Notes under the pieces: generated by a model
What the model saw: the letters and a program-made list of their open reading frames with translations, nothing else
The model's database searches: none
Told to the model about the DNA's origin: nothing
Translations under genes and position numbers: made by a program
Assembly: GCF_000308415.1 (NCBI RefSeq)
Contig: NZ_BAFS01000253.1
Span: 1-44,595 of the forward strand
Length of the DNA stretch: 44,595 nucleotides
Direction: 5' to 3'
DNA from: Nocardia asiatica NBRC 100129
GTDB lineage: Bacteria > Actinomycetota > Actinomycetes > Mycobacteriales > Mycobacteriaceae
In this document: piece by piece, positions 37,742 to 44,595 of the stretch
Layout of the letters: every line of letters starts with the position of its first letter
Position numbering within the stretch: position 1 is the first letter of the stretch

Positions 37742-39070
37742 GTGAGGGGGCGGATCGTGATCGACAACGAGACCGACGGCGCGTGGAAGTCACCGCGATT
37801 CCGCGAATTGCTCGCTCGAGGGCAGCCCGGTCAAGCGCTCGCTCTCGTCCGCAAAGAAATGGGCCTGTCCCAAGCCGACTTCGGCGCGCTCCTGCATTGG
37901 GACCGCACCCACGCGGGCCGGGTGGAACGCGGAGAAGTAGGGACCATCTTCGACGTCCGCGAATTGGTCCGCGCCATGGACGCACTCGGTATCCCCCGCT
38001 CTGCGTTGCTGCCTCTCTTGCTCGCGACACCCGATCCGGGGACCATCGACTATGGGGGTGGCGAAGGAGTCGATGACGTGGACCGCAGACAATTCGGCCT
38101 GGCAGCGACCATAACGGCAGCGGCGGGTGTCTCCATACCGTCCACCAGGGCGGCAGAACCTCTCCGAGTCGGCGCCGGGCATGTCACTTATATCCGCGTG
38201 CTCACCCAACGGCTGTGGGAGCACGACAACCATCGCGGAGGCGGCGGAATATACGACTACGCCTCGCGGCAATACGCTTCCGTGCGGCGTCTACTCGACT
38301 CCAGGTCGTACGGCGACCGCATCGGCGCCGAATTGCTGAGTGCCACGGGATGGCTGTCGAACACCGTCGCCTGGCTGGCTCGCGACAGTAATCGACCCGG
38401 CATCGCTCGACGCCACCTGACGGAATCGGTTCTGCTTGCCGAACAGTGCGGTGACAACGCGCTATTGGCCGCTGCCCTCGGCGACCTCGCGAATCTCTCC
38501 GCCTTCCCCGCCTCGCTCGCCGAGCCCGTCCGCCTCGCACGGCGTTCCACCGAACTCGTCAAGGACATACCGTCGGCGCGCATGAATGCCCTGAAGGCCG
38601 CCGAGGAGGCAACCGCGTACGCGGCCGTGGGCGACGAGCAGGAGTTCGACCGCGCGATGGCGCGAGTCTGGCGCGAAGCCGACCGTGGGCTGGACAGCCC
38701 GGACGACCCGGCATGGTTGGGGCACGTCAACGAGGCCGAATTGCGCGCCCACGAGGCGCGCGGACTCCGGATGCTCGGGCACCACGGCCGAGCGACCGAG
38801 CTGTACCGCGAGAGCGTCGCCCACGGAAGTTGTTTCCCCCGCGACGAAGCTTCGTACCGCGCCTACTTCGCCGCCGCCCTCGCGGGCCTCGGCGACACCA
38901 CCTCGGCCATCACCGAAGCCCACACCGCCCTCACGCTGCTGGAAGGCCCGGTCAACTCCCCACGCCTCCTGGCCGAACTGCGCCCTGTCCGCACAGCCGC
39001 CAACCGCACACGCGGCGACGACGCCGAACACTTCCGCCTCCGATTCGACGCCCTCGCCCGCACGGCATGA
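37742..39070 (+). CDS. XRE-family regulator with helical (TPR-like) C-terminal region
   Basis: 442 residues. The helix-turn-helix is ALALVRKEMGLSQADFGALL followed by HWDRTHAGRVERGEVGTIF (about residues 30-70); ALGIPRSALLPLLL follows. A linker has DDVDRRQFGLAATITAAAGV (about 105-125), typical of large actinobacterial XRE proteins in which this stretch follows the HTH. The rest (about 160-440) is repeated helical hairpins rich in Ala and Arg (for example ARRHLTESVLLAEQCGDNALLAAALGDL), as in TPR-like sensor domains. GTG 37742 has AGGAG 5 nt upstream; GTG 37757 and TTG 37721 are weaker choices. Ligand and targets unknown. It is convergent with the LysR gene, 8 bp apart. Confidence 0.85.
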   Translation: MRGRIVIDNETDGAWKSPRFRELLARGQPGQALALVRKEMGLSQADFGALLHWDRTHAGRVERGEVGTIFDVRELVRAMDALGIPRSALLPLLLATPDPGTIDYGGGEGVDDVDRRQFGLAATITAAAGVSIPSTRAAEPLRVGAGHVTYIRVLTQRLWEHDNHRGGGGIYDYASRQYASVRRLLDSRSYGDRIGAELLSATGWLSNTVAWLARDSNRPGIARRHLTESVLLAEQCGDNALLAAALGDLANLSAFPASLAEPVRLARRSTELVKDIPSARMNALKAAEEATAYAAVGDEQEFDRAMARVWREADRGLDSPDDPAWLGHVNEAELRAHEARGLRMLGHHGRATELYRESVAHGSCFPRDEASYRAYFAAALAGLGDTTSAITEAHTALTLLEGPVNSPRLLAELRPVRTAANRTRGDDAEHFRLRFDALARTA

Positions 39071-39078
39071 TCAAGACT

Positions 39079-40020
39079 TCAGAGGAGCCGCCCCGGAGGT
39101 GGTAACTGACGGCGGCCGAGGAGGGTGTCGCGCTGATCGGCCACCATGGCGCGGATCGCGGTGACGACGGCGGCCACTTCCGGGCGGCGGAGGGTTTCGG
39201 TGCGGGCGACGAGCCAGTAGCCGAGGGTTACCGTCACCGAATCGGCCAGGACGCGAACGAGATCGGTGTGGCGGTCGGCCATGAAGCAGGGCAGCAGGCC
39301 CAGACCGGCCGAGGCGCGCGTGGCTTCCACATGCACGAAAACATTGGTCGAAGTGACGGATTCGCGCATCGCGGGTACGAAGCTGGAAGCCAGGTCGAGA
39401 TCGTCGACTTGCAGCATGGAATCGATGAAGTAGACGAGCGGATATCGGGCCAGCTCATCGATCGTCGCGGGCGCGCCGTGTTCGCGCAGGTACTCGCGGG
39501 AGCCGTAGAGGCCGAGACAGTAGTCGGCCAAGTGCGTGGCGGTGGCGCGGTGCACCTGCGGCTCCCCCACGACTATCTCGAGGTCCAGGCCGGAGCGCTG
39601 TTGCGAAGCGCGGCGCGTGGTCGCCACGATCTCGACCGAGATTTTCGGATGCCGCCGCTGCACCTCGGCGGCGGCGGGCGCGGCGATGTAGGCGCTGAAG
39701 CCGTCGGTCGCCGAGATCCGGACCACGCCCTCCAGCACCCGGTCGCCGCCCGCGTCCGCGGCCAGTGACTTCACCGCCGACTCCACCGCCTCGGCCGCGG
39801 CCAGCGCCGCCCTGCCCAGATCGGTCAGTTCCCAGCCGCCGGTCACCCGGGTGAGCACCCGGCCGCCGAGGGTGTGCTCCAGGGCGGCGATGCGCCGCGA
39901 GATGGTGGTGTGGTTGATGCCGAGTTCTTCGGCGGCCGTGACGAATCGGCCGGAACGCCCGACAGCCAGCAGGACGAGAAGGTCGTCCGCGCTGGGACGA
40001 CCTGGGGTGGCCGGGCGCAT
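39079..40020 (-). CDS. LysR-family transcriptional regulator
   Basis: 313 residues, normal for the family. N-terminal winged HTH: DDLLVLLAVGRSGRFVTAAE then ELGINHTTISRRIAALEHTL (about 11-50); substrate-binding domain from about 90. ATG 40020 aligns with other LysR starts, although the RBS is weak; the open frame extends further but not as protein. It is divergent from the MHS transporter, and the 141-bp gap holds two TGCA-containing dyads, so it most likely controls the transporter and the downstream dehydrogenase. Confidence 0.9.
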   Translation of the reverse strand: MRPATPGRPSADDLLVLLAVGRSGRFVTAAEELGINHTTISRRIAALEHTLGGRVLTRVTGGWELTDLGRAALAAAEAVESAVKSLAADAGGDRVLEGVVRISATDGFSAYIAAPAAAEVQRRHPKISVEIVATTRRASQQRSGLDLEIVVGEPQVHRATATHLADYCLGLYGSREYLREHGAPATIDELARYPLVYFIDSMLQVDDLDLASSFVPAMRESVTSTNVFVHVEATRASAGLGLLPCFMADRHTDLVRVLADSVTVTLGYWLVARTETLRRPEVAAVVTAIRAMVADQRDTLLGRRQLPPPGRLL

Positions 40021-40031
40021 ATCTGCATCTT

Positions 40032-40048
40032 TGCAGAGACGCACTGCA
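40032..40048. promoter_or_regulatory. Candidate LysR site 1: TGCAG-N7-CTGCA
   Basis: Perfect 5-bp arms, 12 bp upstream of the LysR start. Half-site TGCAG resembles that of the second dyad. Confidence 0.5.
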
Positions 40049-40074
40049 CAAATGGTCATTGCGGCGCGATTCGT

Positions 40075-40095
40075 CTGCACTAATACTCGGTGCAG
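40075..40095. promoter_or_regulatory. Candidate LysR site 2: CTGCAC-N9-GTGCAG
   Basis: Perfect 6-bp arms, 67 bp upstream of the transporter start and 43 bp from site 1. Paired sites of this kind fit LysR recognition and activation sites. Confidence 0.5.
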
Positions 40096-40161
40096 CCAAG
40101 CATTGTGGGGGCTGTCACATCGGGAACCGAAGTGTGGCCCCGGGCACGAAGGAGAAGTGCG

Positions 40162-41544
40162 ATGAGGGAGCACAGCGCCGGAGCGACACCGGCGAAGGAT
40201 GCGGGCGCGACCAGCGGCCTGCGCCGCGTGGTGGCGGCGTCCATGGCGGGCACGGTCGTGGAGTGGTACGAGTTCTTCCTCTACGGCACCGCCGCCACGC
40301 TGGTGTTCAGCAAAGTGTTCTTCGCCAAGGGCACCAGCGATCTGGACGCCATCCTCGCCGCGTTCGTCACCTACGCCGTCGGTTTCGCGGCGCGTCCGCT
40401 CGGCGGCGTGGTGTTCGGGCATTTCGGCGACAAGTACGGCCGCAAGAAGCTGCTTCAGTTCAGTCTCGTGCTGGTGGGCAGCGCGACGTTCCTGATGGGC
40501 TGCCTGCCCACCTTCGGGCAGATCGGCTACTGGGCGCCCGCGCTGCTGGTGACGCTGCGCTTCATCCAGGGCTTCGCGGTCGGCGGCGAATGGGGTGGCG
40601 CGGTGCTGCTGGTCGCCGAGCACAGCCCCAGCCGCAGCCGCGGCTTCTGGGCGAGCTGGCCGCAGGCGGGCGTGCCCGTGGGCAACCTGCTGGCGACGGT
40701 CGCGCTACTGGTGCTCACCTCCACGCTGTCGGACGAGTCGTTCCTCGGCTGGGGCTGGCGGGTGGCGTTCTGGCTGTCGGCGGTGGTGGTGCTGATCGGC
40801 TACTACATCCGCACCAAGATCACCGACGCGCCCATCTTCGTCGCCGCCCAGCAGGAGGCCGAGCAGATCAAGGCGACCTCGCTGAGCGTGGTCGAGGTGC
40901 TGCGCCGCTACCCGCGCGGCGTGCTCACCGCGATGGGTCTGCGCTTCGGCGAGAACGTCATGTACTACCTGGTGGTCACGTTCACCATCACCTATCTGAA
41001 GGTGGAGGTGCACGCCGACACCGAAGTGATCCTGTGGTGGCTGCTGGCCGCGCACGTAGTGCACTTCGCGACGATCCCGGTGGTGGGCAACCTGTCCGAC
41101 CGGTTCGGCAGGCGACCGGTCTATCTGATCGGCGCGCTGACCGCGGGCACCTGGGGCTTCTTCGCCTTCCCGATGATGGACAGCGGCCACAACGTGGTCA
41201 TCATGTCCGCCATCATCATCGGCCTGGTCTTCCACGCCTTCATGTACGCCGGGCAGCCCGCGATCATGGCCGAGATGTTCCCCACCCGGATGCGCTATTC
41301 GGGGGTGTCCCTCGGCTATCAGGTGACCTCGATCGTGGCCGGTTCGCTGGCGCCGATCATCGCGGTGCGGCTGCTGAACACCTATCACTCCGCGGTGCCG
41401 ATCGCCTGGTACCTGGCGGGGGCGGCGGCGGTGAGCGCGATCGCCGTGTTCTTCGCACGAGAGACGAAGGGGCTCGATTTGGAGAGCATCGACCACGCCG
41501 ACGCCGCGAGCCTGGGCGCACGAACCGAAGTGACCGTGCGATGA
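40162..41544 (+). CDS. MHS-family (major facilitator) transporter
   Basis: 460 residues, about 12 membrane segments. The start of the membrane part, ASMAGTVVEWYEFFLYGTAA, and the loop DKYGRKKLL are signatures of the metabolite:H+ symporter family; RFIQGFAVGGEWGGAVLLVAE and AGVPVGNLLA follow in order. Members take up organic acids such as shikimate, alpha-ketoglutarate or hydroxy acids with protons. ATG 40162 has AAGGAG 7 nt upstream; the longer frame adds an unconserved leader. The stop overlaps the next start (ATGA), so the dehydrogenase is translated from the same message. Substrate is inferred from the partner: likely 3-hydroxybutyrate or a related hydroxy acid. Confidence 0.9.
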   Translation: MREHSAGATPAKDAGATSGLRRVVAASMAGTVVEWYEFFLYGTAATLVFSKVFFAKGTSDLDAILAAFVTYAVGFAARPLGGVVFGHFGDKYGRKKLLQFSLVLVGSATFLMGCLPTFGQIGYWAPALLVTLRFIQGFAVGGEWGGAVLLVAEHSPSRSRGFWASWPQAGVPVGNLLATVALLVLTSTLSDESFLGWGWRVAFWLSAVVVLIGYYIRTKITDAPIFVAAQQEAEQIKATSLSVVEVLRRYPRGVLTAMGLRFGENVMYYLVVTFTITYLKVEVHADTEVILWWLLAAHVVHFATIPVVGNLSDRFGRRPVYLIGALTAGTWGFFAFPMMDSGHNVVIMSAIIIGLVFHAFMYAGQPAIMAEMFPTRMRYSGVSLGYQVTSIVAGSLAPIIAVRLLNTYHSAVPIAWYLAGAAAVSAIAVFFARETKGLDLESIDHADAASLGARTEVTVR

Positions 41545-42287
41545 GCGATCTGGCGGGGCGCAGCGCCCTGGTGACCGGCGGCGCGAGCGGCATCGGCGCG
41601 GCGTGCGCCCGTGCGCTCGCGGCGCGCGGCGCCACGGTCACGGTGGCCGACGTCGACGACGTCGGCGCGAAGGCCGTGGCCCGCGAGTTCGGCGGCAAGT
41701 CGTGGGCGGTGGATCTGCTCGACGTCGCGGCGCTGGAGGAGCTGGAACTCGACGTCGACATCCTGGTGAACAACGCCGGAGTGCAGCATGTCAGCCCGAT
41801 CGAGGATTTCGCGCCGCAACGGTTCCGCGACCTGCTCACGCTGATGGTCGAGGCGCCGTTCCTGCTGGTGCGCGCGGCCCTGCCGCACATGTACCGGCAG
41901 GGCTGGGGGCGCGTCGTCAACATCTCCTCGGTGCACGGGCTGCGCGCCTCCGAGTACAAGGTCGCCTACGTGACGGCCAAGCACGGACTGGAGGGACTGT
42001 CGAAGGTCACCGCCCTGGAGGGCGGCCCGCACGGCGTGACGAGCAACTGCGTCAACCCGGGCTACGTGCGCACGCCGCTGGTGGACAAGCAGATCGCCGA
42101 CCAGGCCAGGGCGCACGGCGTGCCCGAGCAGGAAGTCGTAGCGAAGATCCTGCTCACCGAGAGCGCGATCAAGCGCCTCGTGGAGCCGGAGGAGGTCGCG
42201 GCGCTGGTGAGCTGGCTGGCGTCGCCGGAGGCGGGCATGGTCACCGGCGCGGCCTACACGATGGACGGCGGGTGGAGCGCGCGATGA
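41541..42287 (+). CDS. Short-chain dehydrogenase, probably 3-hydroxybutyrate dehydrogenase
   Basis: 248 residues, classical SDR. TGGASGIG at 12-19, Asp37 after the second strand (NAD rather than NADP preference), NNAG at 77-80, catalytic Ser130, Tyr143 and Lys147. The segment AYVTAKHGLEGLSKVTALEG and CVNPGYVRTPLVDKQI are characteristic of D-3-hydroxybutyrate dehydrogenases, which oxidise 3-hydroxybutyrate to acetoacetate. The 4-nt ATGA overlap with the transporter gene indicates coupled expression, so uptake and first oxidation step are one unit under LysR control. Convergent with the TetR gene, 8 bp apart, with no terminator in between. Confidence 0.88.
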   Translation: MSDLAGRSALVTGGASGIGAACARALAARGATVTVADVDDVGAKAVAREFGGKSWAVDLLDVAALEELELDVDILVNNAGVQHVSPIEDFAPQRFRDLLTLMVEAPFLLVRAALPHMYRQGWGRVVNISSVHGLRASEYKVAYVTAKHGLEGLSKVTALEGGPHGVTSNCVNPGYVRTPLVDKQIADQARAHGVPEQEVVAKILLTESAIKRLVEPEEVAALVSWLASPEAGMVTGAAYTMDGGWSAR

Positions 42288-42295
42288 GGGCGCGC

Positions 42296-42889
42296 TCACC
42301 CGAGGGCGGTCAACGCCATCTTGCGCAGCACCGGACGGGCGCGGGCCGCGGTCGCGTTGCCCGCGCTGTGCGGGGTGGAGTTGATCAGGCCGAAGGCGGC
42401 GTGGGCCTGTACCCGCGCCGTCTCCTCGGGTAGCTCCGGATGCAGCTCGCGCAGCACACCCACCCAGATCTCCACGTACTGGCGCTGGGTGCGGCGGATC
42501 TCGCGGCGGGCGGCGGCGGGCACGTTGTCCAGGTCGCGGTCCTGGATGCGGATCAGTTCCGGTTCACCCAGGGCGAAGTCCAGGTGATGGTCGACCAGCC
42601 CGGCGAGCGCCCGTTCGGCGGAGTTCGTGCCCGCCACCACCGCCTTGCCGCCGTCGAGCAGGCGCTGGCTCACCCCGACCAGCAGCTCCACCAGCAGCGC
42701 CTCTTTGTTCGGGAAATGCCGGTAGACCGCGGGACCGCTGATGCCGACGGCGGCGCCCAAGTCGTCCAAGCGCATGCCGAGGAAGCCGCGATCGGCGATC
42801 AACCGCGCCCCCGCTTCCAGCAGTTGCGCCCTGCGTTGCGCCTTCAATTGCTCACGACGCGTGGGCGCGACGGATTCGGCACTGGTCAC
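42296..42889 (-). CDS. TetR-family regulator of the accD operon
   Basis: 197 residues. [23 protein letters not shown] then [20 protein letters not shown] (about 22-60) with the typical [14 protein letters not shown]; the C-terminal part (TetR_C, about 85-190) matches the group that sits beside acyl-CoA carboxylase genes in mycobacteria. GTG 42889 has AAAGGA 6 nt upstream. It is divergent from accD1 with a 93-bp gap that contains repeated ACTAA/TTAGT half-sites, so it is the probable repressor of the branched-chain acyl-CoA degradation operon, with an acyl-CoA as inducer (inferred). Confidence 0.88.
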   Translation of the reverse strand: MTSAESVAPTRREQLKAQRRAQLLEAGARLIADRGFLGMRLDDLGAAVGISGPAVYRHFPNKEALLVELLVGVSQRLLDGGKAVVAGTNSAERALAGLVDHHLDFALGEPELIRIQDRDLDNVPAAARREIRRTQRQYVEIWVGVLRELHPELPEETARVQAHAAFGLINSTPHSAGNATAARARPVLRKMALTALG

Positions 42890-42920
42890 ACGCGATCCTT
42901 TCCGCCGATCTGGACATCTC

Positions 42921-42962
42921 GGTTAATCAACACTAACCTGAATTTTAGTTATCGGCGACTAA
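42921..42962. promoter_or_regulatory. Operator-like cluster between TetR and accD genes
   Basis: Arms recur in alternating orientation: GGTTA (42921-42925), ACTAACC (42933-42939), TTAGT (42945-42949) and ACTAA (42958-42962). TTAGT-N8-ACTAA at 42945-42962 is an exact dyad; ACTAA-N7-TTAGT is another. It overlaps the A/T-rich promoter zone. Confidence 0.5.
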
Positions 42963-42982
42963 CTGGACGACAGGATGGCGTG

Positions 42983-44581
42983 ATGACCGTTACCGAAGAG
43001 GCCGTCGGCAATCGCGCCGCGCACGCGGCGTTGGTCGACGACCTGCGCGCCCGGCTGGCCGCCGCGGCGCTCGGCGGGCCCGCGAAGGCGCGCGAGCGCC
43101 ACGTCGCGCGCGGCAAGCTGCTGCCCAGACAGCGGGTGGACCAGCTGCTGGACCCGGGGAGCCCGTTCCTCGAACTCTCCCCGCTCGCGGCGACCGGGAT
43201 GTACGGCGACGAATCCCCCGGCGCGGGGATCATCACCGGGATCGGGCGGGTGTCCGGGCGCGAATGCGTGATCGTGGCCAACGACGCGACGGTCAAGGGC
43301 GGCACCTACTACCCGATGACGGTGAAGAAGCATCTGCGCGCCCAGGAGATCGCGACGCAGAACCGCTTGCCGTGCGTGTACCTGGTCGACTCCGGCGGCG
43401 CCTACCTGCCGCGCCAGGACGAGGTGTTCCCCGACCGGGAGCACTTCGGGCGCATCTTCTACAACCAGGCGACCATGAGCGCCAAGGGTATTCCGCAGAT
43501 CGCCGCGGTGCTCGGCTCGTGCACCGCCGGTGGCGCGTACGTGCCCGCGATGAGCGACGAGGCCGTGATCGTGCGCGACCAGGGCACCATCTTCCTCGGC
43601 GGCCCGCCCCTGGTGAAGGCCGCGACCGGCGAGGTGGTCACGGCCGAGGAACTCGGCGGCGGCGAACTGCACTCGCGCACCTCGGGCGTCACCGACCACC
43701 TGGCCGAGGACGACCGGGACGCGCTGCGCATCGTGCGCCGGATCGTGGCCACCCTCGGTCCGCGCACGCCGGCGCCGTGGGACCGCAGGCCCGTCATCGC
43801 GCCCGCCGCGCCGGAATCCGAGCTCTACGACGTGGTGCCGGTGGACCTGCGCACCCCCTACGACGTGCGCGAAGTGATCCATCGCCTGGTCGACGGCACA
43901 CCCGAGGGCGAAAGCGGCTTCCACGAGTTCAAGGCCGAATACGGCAAGACCTTGGTCACCGGGTTCGCGCGCATCCACGGGCACCCGGTGGGCATCGTCG
44001 CCAACAACGGCGTGCTGTTCAGCGAATCCGCCATGAAGGGCGCGCATTTCATCGAGCTGTGCGACAAGCGCAGCATCCCGCTGTTGTTCCTGCAGAACAT
44101 CACCGGCTTCATGGTCGGCCGCGATTACGAGGCGGGCGGCATCGCCAAGCACGGCGCGAAGATGGTCACCGCGGTGGCCTGCGCGCGCGTGCCGAAGCTC
44201 ACCGTCGTGATCGGCGGTTCCTACGGCGCGGGCAACTACTCGATGTGCGGCCGGGCGTACTCGCCACGGTTTCTGTGGATGTGGCCGAACGCCAGGATCT
44301 CGGTGATGGGCGGCGAGCAGGCGGCGTCGGTGCTGTCGACGGTGCGCGGCGATCAGCTCGACAGCAGTGGGCAGCCCTGGTCAGCTGAGGACGAGGAAGC
44401 GTTCAAGGCCCCGATCCGGGAGCAGTACGAAAGTCAGGGCAACCCCTACTACGCGACCGCCCGGTTGTGGGACGACGGCGTCATCGATCCCGCCGACACC
44501 AGAACCGTGCTGGGGCTGGCGCTGTCGGTGTGCGCGCAGGCCCCGCTCGAGCCCGTTTCCTACGGCGTATTCCGGATGTGA
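42983..44581 (+). CDS. accD1: Acyl-CoA carboxylase beta subunit (carboxyltransferase), methylcrotonyl-CoA type
   Basis: 532 residues, full length for the family. It transfers carboxylate from carboxybiotin to an acyl-Co[20 protein letters not shown] and [20 protein letters not shown] (about 112-155) are diagnostic of methylcrotonyl-CoA carboxylase beta subunits; the two oxyanion-hole regions are [16 protein letters not shown] (about 174-189) and [16 protein letters not shown] (about 412-427). Acts in leucine degradation. ATG 42983 has AGGA 7 nt upstream. The stop shares one base with the start of the next gene (TGATG). This order (TetR, accD1, next gene) matches the mycobacterial leucine operon, where accA1 follows or precedes accD1. 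Confidence 0.9.
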   Translation: MTVTEEAVGNRAAHAALVDDLRARLAAAALGGPAKARERHVARGKLLPRQRVDQLLDPGSPFLELSPLAATGMYGDESPGAGIITGIGRVSGRECVIVANDATVKGGTYYPMTVKKHLRAQEIATQNRLPCVYLVDSGGAYLPRQDEVFPDREHFGRIFYNQATMSAKGIPQIAAVLGSCTAGGAYVPAMSDEAVIVRDQGTIFLGGPPLVKAATGEVVTAEELGGGELHSRTSGVTDHLAEDDRDALRIVRRIVATLGPRTPAPWDRRPVIAPAAPESELYDVVPVDLRTPYDVREVIHRLVDGTPEGESGFHEFKAEYGKTLVTGFARIHGHPVGIVANNGVLFSESAMKGAHFIELCDKRSIPLLFLQNITGFMVGRDYEAGGIAKHGAKMVTAVACARVPKLTVVIGGSYGAGNYSMCGRAYSPRFLWMWPNARISVMGGEQAASVLSTVRGDQLDSSGQPWSAEDEEAFKAPIREQYESQGNPYYATARLWDDGVIDPADTRTVLGLALSVCAQAPLEPVSYGVFRM

Positions 44582-44595
44582 TGGCGATGCTGAAC
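44581..44595 (+). CDS. Start of next gene, probably the biotin carboxylase alpha subunit (partial)
   Basis: Only five codons (MAMLN) are visible, beginning at the ATG that overlaps the accD1 stop. The coupling and pathway context suggest the biotin carboxylase/carrier subunit, but the sequence itself is too short to confirm. Confidence 0.4.

Noticed and set aside
38462..39031. Minus-strand frame antisense to the XRE gene
   Set aside because: No domain and entirely covered by the XRE coding sequence with good codon bias.

Overview
The window is chromosomal DNA of a high-GC actinomycete, most likely Nocardia or a close relative. Evidence: strong G/C preference at third codon positions, frequent GTG/TTG starts with purine-rich ribosome binding sites, and a gene set (mycobacterial-type TetR/accD1 pair, F420-type split-barrel protein, aerobic cobalamin enzyme CobM, very large NRPS) typical of Mycobacteriales. 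Genus is inferred from protein style only.

Bases 1-31365 (minus strand) are one uninterrupted reading frame that runs off the left edge. It encodes at least 10455 residues of a non-ribosomal peptide synthetase: nine complete C-A-PCP modules and most of the condensation domain of a tenth. Module 1 opens with an EntF-like (starter/acyl-accepting) C domain. Module 6 carries an epimerisation domain and module 7 a matching C domain of the kind that follows E domains. Pocket residues read by eye give Ser at modules 3, 4, 7 and 9 (all DVWHFSLVDK), Thr at module 5 (DFWNVGMVHK), a D-configured probably hydrophobic residue at module 6 (DALFVGGIMK), an unassigned but near-identical pocket at modules 2 and 8 (DVWS[L/F]ALVHK) and an unassigned pocket at module 1 (DVWDFILVSK). 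The predicted chain is cap-X1-X2-Ser-Ser-Thr-D-X6-Ser-X8-Ser-(X10...). No thioesterase, MbtH protein or exporter is in the window; the cluster must continue to the left.

Bases 31366-37498 hold small unrelated housekeeping or stress genes: cobM, an F420/flavin split-barrel protein, an alpha-beta-barrel protein, a hypothetical, a small secreted protein, a TetR repressor translationally overlapping an FAD monooxygenase, and a degenerate resolvase-like protein. Three gene-poor stretches (31366-31810, 33117-33523, 34755-35255) contain dyads and a 23-bp-period tandem repeat.

Bases 37742-44595 hold an XRE regulator with a helical C-terminal region, a LysR regulator divergent from an MHS transporter/SDR dehydrogenase operon (probable hydroxy-acid or ketone-body uptake and oxidation), and a TetR regulator divergent from an acyl-CoA carboxylase beta subunit (accD1/mccB type, leucine catabolism). 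The next gene starts at the right edge.
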